Source: Talinum fruticosum
Lineage: Eukaryota; Streptophyta; Magnoliopsida; Caryophyllales; Talinaceae
Length of the DNA stretch: 64,000 bases
Direction of reading: 5' to 3'
Assembly (NCBI GenBank): GCA_021018815.1
Contig: JAITYX010000012.1
Location: 8,791,001 to 8,855,000 of the forward strand
Of the stretch, positions 46,040 through 56,685 are shown one piece after another. The notes under the pieces were generated by a model. That model did not search any database. It was not told where the DNA came from and saw nothing but the letters and a program-made list of their open reading frames with translations. Position 1 is the stretch's first letter. The number at the start of each line of letters is the position of its first letter. Both the position numbers and the translations under genes were made by a program.

Positions 46040-49000
46040 AATAGCAAAAGCTTTTCTATTTAGGGGAGGAGGGCGGAGCGAGCCCAAAGATTGAGTCCCC
46101 ATCAATTTTGGATCTTTCCCAAACATATAGTTTCATGTTGATCGATCATCATCCATTCAATCAGCAATTAGGGGAACACACACAAGTGATTTAATGAATA
46201 GAAAGCAATATCTATCCCGGAACGAGCTGTAAATTGATAGTTCTTAGGCTCGTTTCATTAAAAAAACTATGCTAATTAACCCTTTAAGGAAGCAAAATCT
46301 AGGGAGAAAAAAGCAAAAATTCCCCGTTGAACTTCATCGACCAACTAAAACAACTAAAATTATTGATTGCATATGCCTTCTAAAAATTCACTCAAAAGCA
46401 ACTAAATTAGGGTCAAGATTATTGAAATTAGAATATTGGAATTCATTATAGTGGCAATGGAAACAATGAAAACTGAACACACATAGCCACAAAATACAAT
46501 AGACAATAAATCATAGTACAAATACTTACGGAACTAAAAGGCAAAAATTAAAATCGAGAACAAATATCATCTGTGCCATAACTAGATTTAGAATCGAGCA
46601 TGAACAAATAACCAACCACTGAAATTCTGTGCTCTACAAGATTATGATTAAACCCATAAAACCAAAAGCAAGAAATCCAAAGATAGAGATAAAAAAACAT
46701 GCTCAGATTCTTCATTAGCATTATCGAGCGGAGGTGAGAGGGTTGGCCATGCCACGAAAATTGAGGTCGGAGTTTCATCCTCATGAGCATCTATTTGAGA
46801 CTGATAAACCATTTTTCACTTCAAACTCTTTCAAGTAGATTAACCTAACGACACTAGATGCCAAAGGAATGACCATTGATCCGTGATGATCTATTGAACG
46901 CTTGCGAAAGGATTTATTAACAAATTTAGCATGATTCCACTGATAAAATTGAAGGATTTTGGTTGAAGTAATTGAGAATAAGAGAGCTAGGATTAGAGAT
47001 GGGGAAAGAGAGATAAGAGAGAGAGAGAGAGAGAGAGGAGAGGAGCGATCAAGAGAGTCGAAGCTCGGGCAAGAGCTTGGCCTTTTTTCTTCATTTTTTG
47101 TCACTTTTTCCTTCCGAATTTGGAAAGAAAATAAGGGAGGTTGTTTTAAGTAAATTTTCTTTCTTATTTTCTTCATCACTTTTTTCTTAGCAAATTTCCT
47201 TAAATCAAACGTAGCAAAAAATAACTTTCCCTTTTTTCCATAAAATTTTCCAAGAATCAAATAGAGCCTTAAACTAATAGTCAAAGTATATCATATATAA
47301 GTAATTTTTGCAAAGATAATAAAATAGAAGGAATACTAATTTATACTTAAAGAGTGTCTTATTATAATATACTAGTACTGTACCAGTGCTATGCACGGTA
47401 TAATGTTGTATAACATATACCTTAAGAAATTATTGAATCACGAAGCCATGTTGTACTTGTGAGTTTCTTTTTCTTGATTATTTAATTTTACAGAATGGTT
47501 TCACTTTTAACAACATTCTTTTACATATTATCCCCTATATAGAAAATGCTTTCGTGACTCGTCAAATTTATTAGAATCCAACACATAATAATTATTAAAG
47601 CCCAGACACACATTCATCTTTCAATCATTCTAAATTTCTAAAGAATATATAATGATCTAAAACAATAAATAAAAAAATGTTAAAAAATATCATCAAGGTT
47701 TTAATATTACACTCGTGAATTGGAACGAGGCTCCTCTAAGAATCAAACAATTTAAATAAACCTCACTCATACAGTTGTGGGAACGAGTGTGATAATATGT
47801 TTGGTTATTAAAAGACAAATATTAGTAGGAAATGGAATAATATATTATTGGTAGATATTAAATTAGATGACCTATTGATGATAATAAATATCATTATGTC
47901 ACAAATTAATATTACAATACAAAGTACATCAAATGAATAAAAGAATATAAAACTTATAACTCATAACTTTTTACAAAGTCAATACTAATTTAACTTAATC
48001 AACATACGGATAAATATTTACATGCAACCTACTAAAAAATCATTGACTGAAATATTACACGAACCTTAAAAAGTACACATATACCCATAATGGGATATCA
48101 ATTTTTAAAATTATAGGGTGAACATGATGATTTGTCCATTCTTACCTACCTCTGTACACAAAGACTATCCCTTTTCCTCCTACACTCTTCGAGTCATCCT
48201 CAAGAGGTTATAGATAATAGAAGTTAATTATAAATAACTTCAAACTAAGACTCCACCTCTTAATCATAAATAACTTTATGTTTAGACTCCACCCTTATTG
48301 TCTTCTTACGTTTGCATCCTTAAATCAGTTGTATTTCCCAATCATTTGTTCAACATCCAACTCAGCTTGCAAAATAGATTCATATATTTTAGCTTCACTT
48401 CTAGTACTTTTGAAACTGAATTTCCAGCTATATATATGCTCTCTATAAGTTATAACATCCTGGTCATATAAAAGGGAATAGGAAAATTCATTAAAGAGTA
48501 AATTTACTAATTGTAAACATTCACACACAATGATAGAAGTATGGTGAGAGAATTTATTTTGCAAGCTTACCAAAAATTCTATAGACATTGAAATCATTTA
48601 AGATATAAATGTGGTGAGAAAGAATGACGACGTCACTTTTGCATAAATTAGCAAGTGAAATATATAAAATTCAACATAATAATTACTAATGATCAAATAG
48701 GTAGTAAACTAAGAAAATGGTTTATAAGGAAGAATATATACAAATCCTACGAGACAACTTAAGATAATTTTTTTTTTTTTGGTTGTTGCAATTTAGTAAG
48801 TTAGACAAAAAGCATATAATAAAAATATCTCATAAACTTGAGGTAAGTCTGTTGAAATGGCTTTAATTTGTTTTAAGCATTATATGACAACCTTGATCAT
48901 CTAATCTCTATTCTTTGACCCTATATTTACGAAGAAAATGTAGATAAAATTAAGTGTAAGGATTTATCATTAATCAATTGAGACACCATCTCAAACTTCT

Positions 49001-49625
49001 CATCTCCAATTTAAAGTACACACTATAATTCGATTAATGCCAAAATCAAGAGATGCCTAAATTCCAAAGCTAAAGCGGCAAAGCAACCAAACTTGCTAGA
49101 ATTAGACATACATAACTCAAAGCGACACACCTTCGACTTGTTCTCCAATATTTCTAAAACCCATTTCTTTTTTGTCACAATGAATATGTCATTTTCTTGT
49201 TCCTAAGTTTTTCTTATCCTAAACGGCGACTCTTCTATTATGTTTACAAATAAGTAAAACTAAAATAACCTAAATTAAAATCATAAAACTGTAAAAAAGA
49301 AACTTGAAAGATGAAATATGAACTCCACATAAGCCAATTACTATTATTCAATATTTGTTTCAATATATGAAGGAGAAAAAATACTAATAAAGCTGTATTA
49401 TCACATACATAAAAAAAAAAAAAAAAAGGAAGACGAGAGTCCACTTATAAAAGCAAATATTTTTTCTTTCATTTGGGTAAATGATATTATTTATTTAATT
49501 AATTATTTACATCGACGACTCATATTTAATGGACTAATAATTTTTATGGTTAAGATTACCCTAAACTCTTACAATCATTCCCCTTACAATATTTGACCTA
49601 TTTAAAAATACTACTATTATATATT
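46040..49625. other. A/T-rich region without recognised genes
   Basis: No protein or RNA gene recognised. It contains a (GA)n-rich stretch at 47015-47045, a possible Helitron-like end near 47383 (see findings), poly-T at 48769-48782 and poly-A at 49410-49426. Open frames here are short and have simple-sequence composition. Confidence 0.5.
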
Positions 49626-49629
49626 GCAT

Positions 49630-49630
49630 A

Positions 49631-49725
<95 letters not shown>

Positions 49726-49727
49726 GC

Positions 49728-49788
<61 letters not shown>

Positions 49789-49892
49789 GCTTGTGCTTGT
49801 TGTTGTTGTGCTTGTGCTTGTTGTTGTTGTTGTTGCTGTGCTTGTTGTTGTTGTTGTTGTTGTTGCTTGTGCTTGTTGTTGTTGTCTGCTTC

Positions 49893-49980
<88 letters not shown>
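49630..49980. repeat. Compound (TTA)n-(TTG)n microsatellite, about 350 bp
   Basis: (TTA)n runs from 49630 to about 49724 with one interruption, then (TTG)n to 49980 with interruptions by GCTTGTGCTTG and CTGCTTC blocks near 49790-49890. It ends in TTATCATTATTATGATTATG. Long open frames of poly-Tyr/Cys/Leu/Val and, on the minus strand, poly-Asn/Thr/Gln come only from the repeat. Confidence 0.97.
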
Positions 49981-50255
49981 ATCATTATTATGATTATGAT
50001 TATGATTATTATTGGAGGAAGCTCGGGCGTGCGTCTTTGCCGTGAAGAAAGCTATCCGGCTTGAAGAATGTCAACTTAGAAGGGGATTGCTTGACTCTCA
50101 TCTCCATGTCTGTAGAGGAAGGAGAATATAACATCGGAACTTGACCTCTTTTTGGATAACATAATACCCCTTTGTGTTTTCTTTGATTGTGTTTCCTTTC
50201 TATTTGCTTGGGTAGGAGGGTAATAAAGTTGCCCATCATTTAGCTCACCTACAAC

Positions 50256-50722
50256 TAGACTCGGCAAAACCGACCCGAACCGAACTGGTCAACCCGAACG
50301 ACCCGAAATCCAAATCGGACCAACATACGAAACAGTTGAACCATTTTTGACTCGAACACCGAGATGAACCGACTCGAACCGAATCGGACCCAAATTGATT
50401 TAACCCAAATAAAAGTGACCCAACCCACTTTTTTTTTGAGGATGGACTTTTGTGCCTATAGTGGTACAATTTTAAATCGATTTTGACCCAAAAAGTCACT
50501 CGATTACGACCACGATCCGAAACTAACCCGAACGAGATTGACCCACGGTTGAGCCGAACCGAAGCCGAACGAACCCGAACGAGATCGACCCGAAGTTTAC
50601 CCAAACCGAAGTTGACCCAAACCTGAAACCGAACCGGACCCGAACAAAATCGACCCAAAGTTAACCCGAACCGAACTAACCCGAACCGAATGACCCGAAT
50701 GCCGGGTATACCTACAACCCTA
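50256..50722. mobile_element. Candidate hAT-like MITE built of ACCCGAACCG-type motifs
   Basis: Between TAGACTCGGCAAAACCGACC and, inverted, TAGGGTTGTAGGTATACCC, the sequence carries more than a dozen CCCGAAC/GACCCGAA motifs, many as ACCCGAACCGAA. This motif density and the weak TAG-beginning ends resemble plant hAT-type MITEs. The 8-bp flanks (CCTACAAC and TGATCCGA) do not match, so the ends are only guesses. Noncoding. Confidence 0.45.
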
Positions 50723-50851
50723 TGATCCGACTCGTTGAATTTGGTTAGAGGACTGCCTGAATCATACCATTGATCGGGCTTTGGATGATTACTGTATTAG
50801 TTCTAAGTTTGAGTAATACAAACCCCGACCTTTTGATAAAAAAAAAATCAC

Positions 50852-50865
50852 TATTATTGTTATTG

Positions 50866-50910
<45 letters not shown>
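50852..50910. repeat. (ATT)n microsatellite
   Basis: About 59 bases of TTA/TTG repeat, mostly pure ATT. Confidence 0.95.
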
Positions 50911-50915
<5 letters not shown>

Positions 50916-51025
50916 ATTTATTGTAAAAAGAGTAAAAGAGAGTTTGTCAATTAGTGGAAACCTTTTTTTTCGGGATAAATTATTATTTTTTATTGGACGA
51001 AACTTTTAAATTCACTACGATGCCA

Positions 51026-51091
51026 CAATTTCATAATTTTAAAAAATTAGCATTTCATAATTTTAAAAAGATTACCATTTCATAATTTTAA
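51026..51091. repeat. Three short tandem copies of ATTTCATAATTTTAAA
   Basis: The phrase ATTTCATAATTTTAAA occurs three times within 66 bases. It lies about 350 bp before the metallothionein TATA box. No function can be claimed. Confidence 0.7.
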
Positions 51092-51407
51092 ACTTTATTT
51101 TTATTTGTGCCTTTCTCTATAAGAAGTTTGCTTCTTTGATATCATATTTATGCCTTTCTCTAAAAATGAAAGCATTTACTACCTCGTCTGGACTAATTAT
51201 CACCGTAAACATAGGGATGGGTAGGCAACGCAAAAAAAAAGGGGGCGCGGAAGAAAGCCCTCCCTCATCCTAATACAATTTCACCATTATTTTGCTAAGA
51301 ATATATTAAAGCTAAGAGATTCTCAACCGACGGCTGTCATTCTTTTGATGTGGAGGTCACCATTTGCCCACCATCCATACTTGTGGCCCCCTTGATACCT
51401 TCATTAC

Positions 51408-51414
51408 TGCACCC
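51408..51414 (+). promoter_or_regulatory. Possible metal-response-element core
   Basis: TGCACCC fits the TGCRCNC core of animal metal-response elements and lies about 35 bp before the TATA box of the metallothionein gene. A 7-base degenerate match is expected often by chance, and plant use of this motif is doubtful. Confidence 0.15.
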
Positions 51415-51447
51415 TTCCCAAAGCTGGCTTTGAGAACGCCTCTTCAG

Positions 51448-51456
51448 CTATAAATA
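51448..51456 (+). promoter_or_regulatory. TATA box of the metallothionein gene
   Basis: CTATAAATA, 103 bases before the start codon. Transcription should start near 51480, giving a 5' untranslated region of about 80 bases with CAACACAGAGCATCC. Confidence 0.7.
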
Positions 51457-51558
51457 CCTCGCCAAGATGCATCAGTTGAGATCTAAGCAACACAGAGCAT
51501 CCTCAAAAACTCTTGAATTAAAGCTTATTGCCTCATTTTCCTCTTATCTTCTATCAAA

Positions 51559-51976
51559 ATGGACAAGTGTGGAAGCTGTGATTGCGCTGACAGGAGCCAG
51601 TATGTGTAAGTCTCTCAGTTCCATTAACTTACTCACTTTCATGTTTGTCAGTATTCAAGTGAGATGTTGACTTTTAAAAGTTTTTTAAAGAAATAAGATA
51701 TTCAAATATGAATAACTATTTGAGTAAATTGATTCTGAAACAAGATTATTCATATAACGTGAGATTTGTATGTTAAATATAATATGGTTAGCAAAAGAGC
51801 TGCATTTAATTATTTCATCACATATATATGAATATATATTTTGATGCTAAAATATCAGCATTTATAAAACTTTTTGCAGGAAGAAGGGAAACCAAGTTAA
51901 CACGAGTGAGAACGATGGATGCAAGTGCTATGGTCCGAGGTGTGCTTGCACCGATTGCAGCTGCTGCATTGACTAA
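51559..51976 (+). CDS. Type-3-like plant metallothionein, 47 aa, two exons
   Basis: Exon 1 is 51559-51605, intron 51606-51879 (GTAAGT...TTTGCAG), exon 2 51880-51976. The start has a good context (AAAATGG). The product has an N-terminal Cys cluster, MDKCGSCDCADRSQY then VKKGN, and a C-terminal cluster, CKCYGPRCACTDCSCC, then ID and stop. CGxCDCAD..Q.VKKG is the signature of plant type 3 metallothioneins, small cytosolic proteins that bind Cu, Zn or Cd through Cys thiolates; they are often fruit- or leaf-expressed. Two oddities: family members are normally about 60-68 residues with a spacer of about 30-40 residues between clusters, here only about 15 lie between VKKG and CKC or fewer; and the fourth Cys of the first cluster (SQC) is Tyr. 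A skipped middle exon in the 274-bp intron was considered; none is evident. The frame is intact, with TATA box and AATAAA. It is the only intact gene in the window. Confidence 0.88.
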
Positions 51977-52064
51977 ACACAAAATCTATTGTGATGTACG
52001 TTTAGCTCACGTGTACTTCGTGAGCTAACTAGTTAATTATGTAATACCACTTGAACACTATTTC

Positions 52065-52070
52065 AATAAA
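52065..52070 (+). terminator. Polyadenylation signal of the metallothionein gene
   Basis: AATAAA, 89 bases after the stop codon, followed by a T-rich stretch (TCATTCTTGTTACATGTTTC). It gives a transcript of roughly 340 bases after splicing. Confidence 0.6.
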
Positions 52071-52151
52071 TTAAGTCATTCTTGTTACATGTTTCTCATA
52101 TGTTCGGCATCAACAGGTAGAAATTATTTTCTTTTATAATTATAATGTTTC

Positions 52152-52184
<33 letters not shown>

Positions 52185-52186
52185 TA

Positions 52187-52233
<47 letters not shown>
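52152..52233. repeat. Palindromic (ATA)n-(ATT)n microsatellite
   Basis: (ATA/AAT)n from 52152 to about 52184 is followed directly by (ATT)n to 52233, with ATATAT between. The two halves are complementary, so the tract is a nearly perfect inverted repeat with arms of about 33 bp. It lies about 80 bp after the metallothionein polyadenylation signal. Confidence 0.93.
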
Positions 52234-52239
52234 GAGAGA

Positions 52240-54247
52240 TTGAAGGGCAAAAAAGAAAGAGAGTTTGGGAGTAGAAACTTAGAATTCAGTAAAGCTAAAG
52301 TTGGATTCTTATGAAAAATGTTTCTAAATATCATTTCAAATTTAGACACTATTATCCTCAAATTATATGGTACTCCCAGTCTAATTTCATAACAACTATA
52401 AATATTATTTGCTACAAAAGCTGGAGAAGAGCATGGTTGATGTGGTAGCAGTGTGAGTCGACTACCAAAATTCTTGTTAGGAAATAGAGCGATTTGAAAT
52501 GTGGAAGCGTTTTGGATGAATAAGATAATCGAAGTATAAACAAACAAATAAAAGCACTAAATCAATGGATACAAGGATTTTAACGTGGAAACACAAAGCG
52601 GGAAAAAAACAACGAACGACACAAGCAACCCGATTTCACTATTATAAGAGAGTGCAAGAACGATCTTAACCCCGAGACCTTCCCAAGACCCGATGATAAC
52701 CCAATCTCACGACACTCTCCTTACGATGGCATACTTGTTGAAGTGAATTTAGGGAGTACGGGATATTTTTTCTCGAATCACAAGCATTGAACCAAATTAA
52801 AATAAGGTTGCAAAATGATTAAGAGAATTAATACATGCAACTTAAACTAATCTAAACTAACATTAACTCAAAACAAATTACCGAAATATTAAACTGAATA
52901 TCACACAAATAGAAAATCGAGCATCAATTTCGACAATAATAAATACAAGCAAAATAAATGCAATTATAATTAATTCGGAACCAAACAAACCAGAAAGCTA
53001 AACAAGTGCAACTAAATCAAAATCAAACTATCGGAATTGAAAGTGTAAAATCGAAAATCGGGAAGAAAGAATTAGAGAAGAATACCGACTATTCCAGATT
53101 CGAACAACACCAATTCACAATCCAAAAATCCAAAAATTCGCAATTCACCAACCCAAATTCGTAACAATTTAGTAACAACATCAACTCACAAATCTTGAAT
53201 TCAGCCTTCAAGAGAAATTGAACTAATCTAACTAACATCTAAACTAAAAGCTAAAAGCTAAAGCTGAATTTCTAAAAACTAAAAACTAAAATTTTAAAAC
53301 TAAGAACTAAACCTAATTAAGATCTAAAACTAAAAATTTAACGAACGATTAAAACCTAGACTTGATCTCGAAGCTTCGGCTCGTCATGCCATCACTCCTG
53401 GTTCACCGCCCTCTTTGTTGTGTCTTGCTACTCCCTTTTAAAGCTCTTGACTTCCTCCTCTTACCTCACCTCGATTCTAGATGTGGATAGAGATAGGAAC
53501 TAAAGGGATAGAGTTTGAGATTGCTATGAGGACTTGTTCGTTGATGGCATGAAGAGGATGGGCTGAGCAACGGGAGTTTGAAGCGGGTTGAGTTTCTTCT
53601 CGGGTTGGGGTTTGGTTTCGAGCCTACACAAGTTTCAACCAGAGAGAGAGGAGAGCTAGGTAGGGTTTCGGGTGTAAGCTAGTGGAGGGCAAGCCGAGGA
53701 AGAAGAAGAGAAGAAAGAGAAATGAAGTAAGTGAGGGCTAGGGTTTTGAGGCGGTAGGAGAACAAAGAGGCTTGAAGTGAAGGAGGGTAAGGCTGATTTT
53801 GGGGCTGAACCGAAAAAAGGGAAAAAGGGCTCGATTTCGGCCAGTCTGTCAATGGATGATCTTATCCTTTAATATAAGCTTTCATATTATATCTCTTTAT
53901 TCCATTAAGAACAGTGAATTTGACCTAGTGTGTAATGTGCAAGTGTACCATTGCTCCCCTACTTTAGGCTTATACAACTAACTCAACCCACTTGCCTAGT
54001 ACTTTATTTTCACTTCATTTGGGAAGCAAGTTTTACCCAATAGCAACTATTGCCTCAAAGGGTAGCACCCAATGGCACATGCCTTAAAGGGTTTTTTCAT
54101 TCCCGATTTTCATACCGTTTGTTTGCGTTTTTCTTTTATCTTTTTCAATGCAAAATAGAACAATCGGGAAGTTTATTTTTATACAAAAGACAAGTGGGTG
54201 AATCAATCGATGATAGCTTCAAACCTAAGAGCAAATAACTTCTATAA
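52240..54247. other. Unassigned repeat-like sequence before the copia element
   Basis: No gene recognised. From 52471 (TGTTAGGAAATAG) there is LTR-like text containing 'GATTTTAACGTGGAAACAC', similar to the solo LTR at 45536. Near 53220-53330 'ctaaaagctaaaagctaaa' and 'aaaactaaaaactaaa' repeat. Near 53640-53720 a purine-rich GAGAGAGAGGAG tract occurs. It may be a large degenerate LTR on either strand, but no end or target duplication is clear. Confidence 0.4.
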
Positions 54248-55692
54248 TGATAGGTGCAGATTTTGAAGGTTTGCTCTTGAGAGTCTCGAATCACCCTAGA
54301 GGGAGGGTGAATAGGGTGAGAAGGAATTTTGCGGAATAAATAGATTTTCCGCAAAGTATGAACTGAAAAAATAATTCGAGTCTAGAATGAACTCACAAAG
54401 ACAGAGCTCAAAAATACGTGGAAACCCTCATAAGGTAGAAAACCACGGACGGTGTCAATCCGGACACCAAGTCAAATCCACTATTTTGAATGCACAAAAT
54501 ACAAGGATCGACTTTTACGGAATTGCTCCCTTAGACAATTCAGTACAAGTTTTCCTAGACATAGAAATTTCCTTATCTGTTCTAGTACTTCCTAACTAAT
54601 ATAACCCTTACAGTTAGGCACAACCGAGTTGAGTTAAACCTTATAGCTTAGTCAAGGGACTTTACCAAGAATTGAAGTAAGTAAGAGTGTTTACAAGACT
54701 TCTTCTTTTCAATCGAAAGTAAGAATTGAATTACTGAGTTGAAAGCTAAAGATTAAGAGAGTATGATTTAGTATTTTTCAATTTTGTCGAGTCTCAGCCA
54801 TCTTCAAGTCTTGTAGGTGACTTCCATTTGTACACAGCAGGGCGGATTATCCGTTGTGACCGATTCTGGATTGGTAGACTTCACTAGTCATAGTAACGGA
54901 TAGTTTGAGTCCCTCGGAAAAGGAGCCGTTGTAAATGTGAACGTTGTATCTTGGTCCTTCACTTAAAAGGTAGTCAAACCTACTAGTTGTGATTGAGATC
55001 TGGGGTGGAAACAAGCTGTTAGATTCAAAGTTAAAGTTTACTTGAATTTTGTAACAAATAACCCTAACACGGTGTCTACACCTTGTCTCGAAACATTACT
55101 TTTCTGTCTACTAGTGTTTAATGGTCGAAGCCGGTTACTTTTGCTTTTCAAAATGTGATTAAAATACTTTAATCAACCTGCAAAATCAAGTCAAAGTGGT
55201 ACTCAAAGTATAAAAATACTTCGGTCCGAGGGAAGCATATTAATTAATTCATAATAATTAAGCACTTAATTTCCTTATCTTGAGAAAATAGAATTTTTTG
55301 AGTATAATATTCAATAGGTTTTAATTCCATGTTGTGTCTATCTTTTAGATGAGCATGAGACTAAACATATAGAGACATATTGCATCATATTGATCGAGTA
55401 AATAATTCCAGGTAATAAAACCATCTAAGAAGTAAGAATTAACACTTTAATTCTTTTCCAGTGAATACAACAAGTAAGAGTCCAGAATAAAATATGCATG
55501 TGAAATTATTTGCTCATGACAATGTCCGAGCTGTATTTGAGTAGTCACAAACCCTATAATATGTGTTTTACTCAAGACATGTTTTCCGAGTAGGTCGGAC
55601 ACTATTGAAAACTTAAGGATGAGCTTCTTGAATAGTGAGAATTACTTGAATTCAAAACCATAGAGAGATAGAGAGTTATACCCGAGTCTTCA
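54248..55692 (-). repeat. Copia 3' LTR
   Basis: Plus-strand ends TGATAGGTGCAG and CCCGAGTCTTCA, so on the minus strand it runs TGAAGACTCGGG to CTGCACCTATCA (1445 bp). It contains 'CACCCTAGAGGGAGGGTGAA', typical of copia LTRs in many plants. The piece at 28814-29590 matches its first half. Left flank TATAA; the other copy of the duplication is out of the window. Confidence 0.8.
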
Positions 55693-55705
55693 ATCTCCCC
55701 TTTTT
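55693..55705 (-). other. Copia polypurine tract
   Basis: AAAAAGGGGAGAT on the minus strand, directly before the 3' LTR start. Confidence 0.75.
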
Positions 55706-56129
55706 GATGAAAGGCATTCAACACTTATAACAAGAGTTAGAAGTTCAGATAGTTAAGTTTTCATTATTCAAAAATGAATTAGTGTAAGATGTTCATAGTG
55801 AAAACAAGTCGGAATTCGTTATTGTAGCAAATTAATGCTAAGATAATATTAGAGAGCAAACATATATCGAGTATTCATCAAAGTAAATGAAATAAATATG
55901 ATTAATTATCAAAGTAGACAAAATATGAATAACTTAAGTTAGTGGTGCTAAAAAATAGCATAATTTCATTACTCTCAAAAATACATACAAAGACAGAAAA
56001 AAATATAAACAAACTAAGCAAGGTCCTCTAGACCAACTAACTATCTGTCCCTCTCCCACTAAGCATTTCATCAAAATAAAGTGGGGAGGGAAGAAAGATA
56101 AATACAAAAATATTGGACAAAAACAAAAA

Positions 56130-56627
56130 AAAATTTAAAATCAAGAGGGGGTGGAGCGAGTATGAGTGGAGGAGGAGGAACGAGGACCCCTTCTTCGATG
56201 AAGATAGCTTTGAGATGAAGGCTGCTGGATGGGGAATAGCCGGTAAGAGAAGAGGAATTCTTATGCTTGAAGTGCGGACCTTCGTACTAGAGGTTCTTTT
56301 TCCTCTATTTCCTCTTCCGAGCCCTCGGCTTCTTCGAGCATGAGATGACTGTGTAGAAGGTTGAGCCTAGAATTGACCAACATCCCCAACCTCTTTTGAA
56401 GTAGACTCGGGCCATATTTGGTTGCGCACAATTGAGTGGAACTTGATTCTTCCGATTTCAAGTTCCTTTTTCAGTTGTTTGGTTGTGGTATTTTAAAGGT
56501 GTAACTTGAAATTTACAGGTTTCAAGTTCCCCTCAAAACAAGGGAATTTGAATCCCCCAAATAGGAGAGAGATCAATTCCGAATCCCTCTAGGATCGGTT
56601 TATAATTATTAAAAAAAAAAATTAGAC

Positions 56628-56685
<58 letters not shown>

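Noticed and set aside
46781..47284. 167-codon minus-strand frame
   Set aside because: Lys-rich and Ser/Leu-repeat composition from A-rich and (GA)n DNA; no domain recognised.
48325..48597. 90-codon minus-strand frame with ordinary composition
   Set aside because: No start context, neighbours or domain to support it; left as unassigned.
49593..50045. 150-codon open frame with poly-Tyr and poly-Cys, and a 122-codon Thr/Gln/Ile/Asn frame on the other strand
   Set aside because: They are translations of the (TTA)n-(TTG)n microsatellite in different frames.
50245..50658. 137-codon minus-strand frame rich in Ser, Val, Arg and Gly
   Set aside because: It is the translation of the ACCCGAACCG-type motifs of the candidate MITE.
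51606..51879. A possible hidden middle exon of the metallothionein gene that would restore the usual spacer
   Set aside because: No in-frame AG...GT segment encoding a typical Glu/Val-rich spacer was seen by eye; transcript data would settle it.
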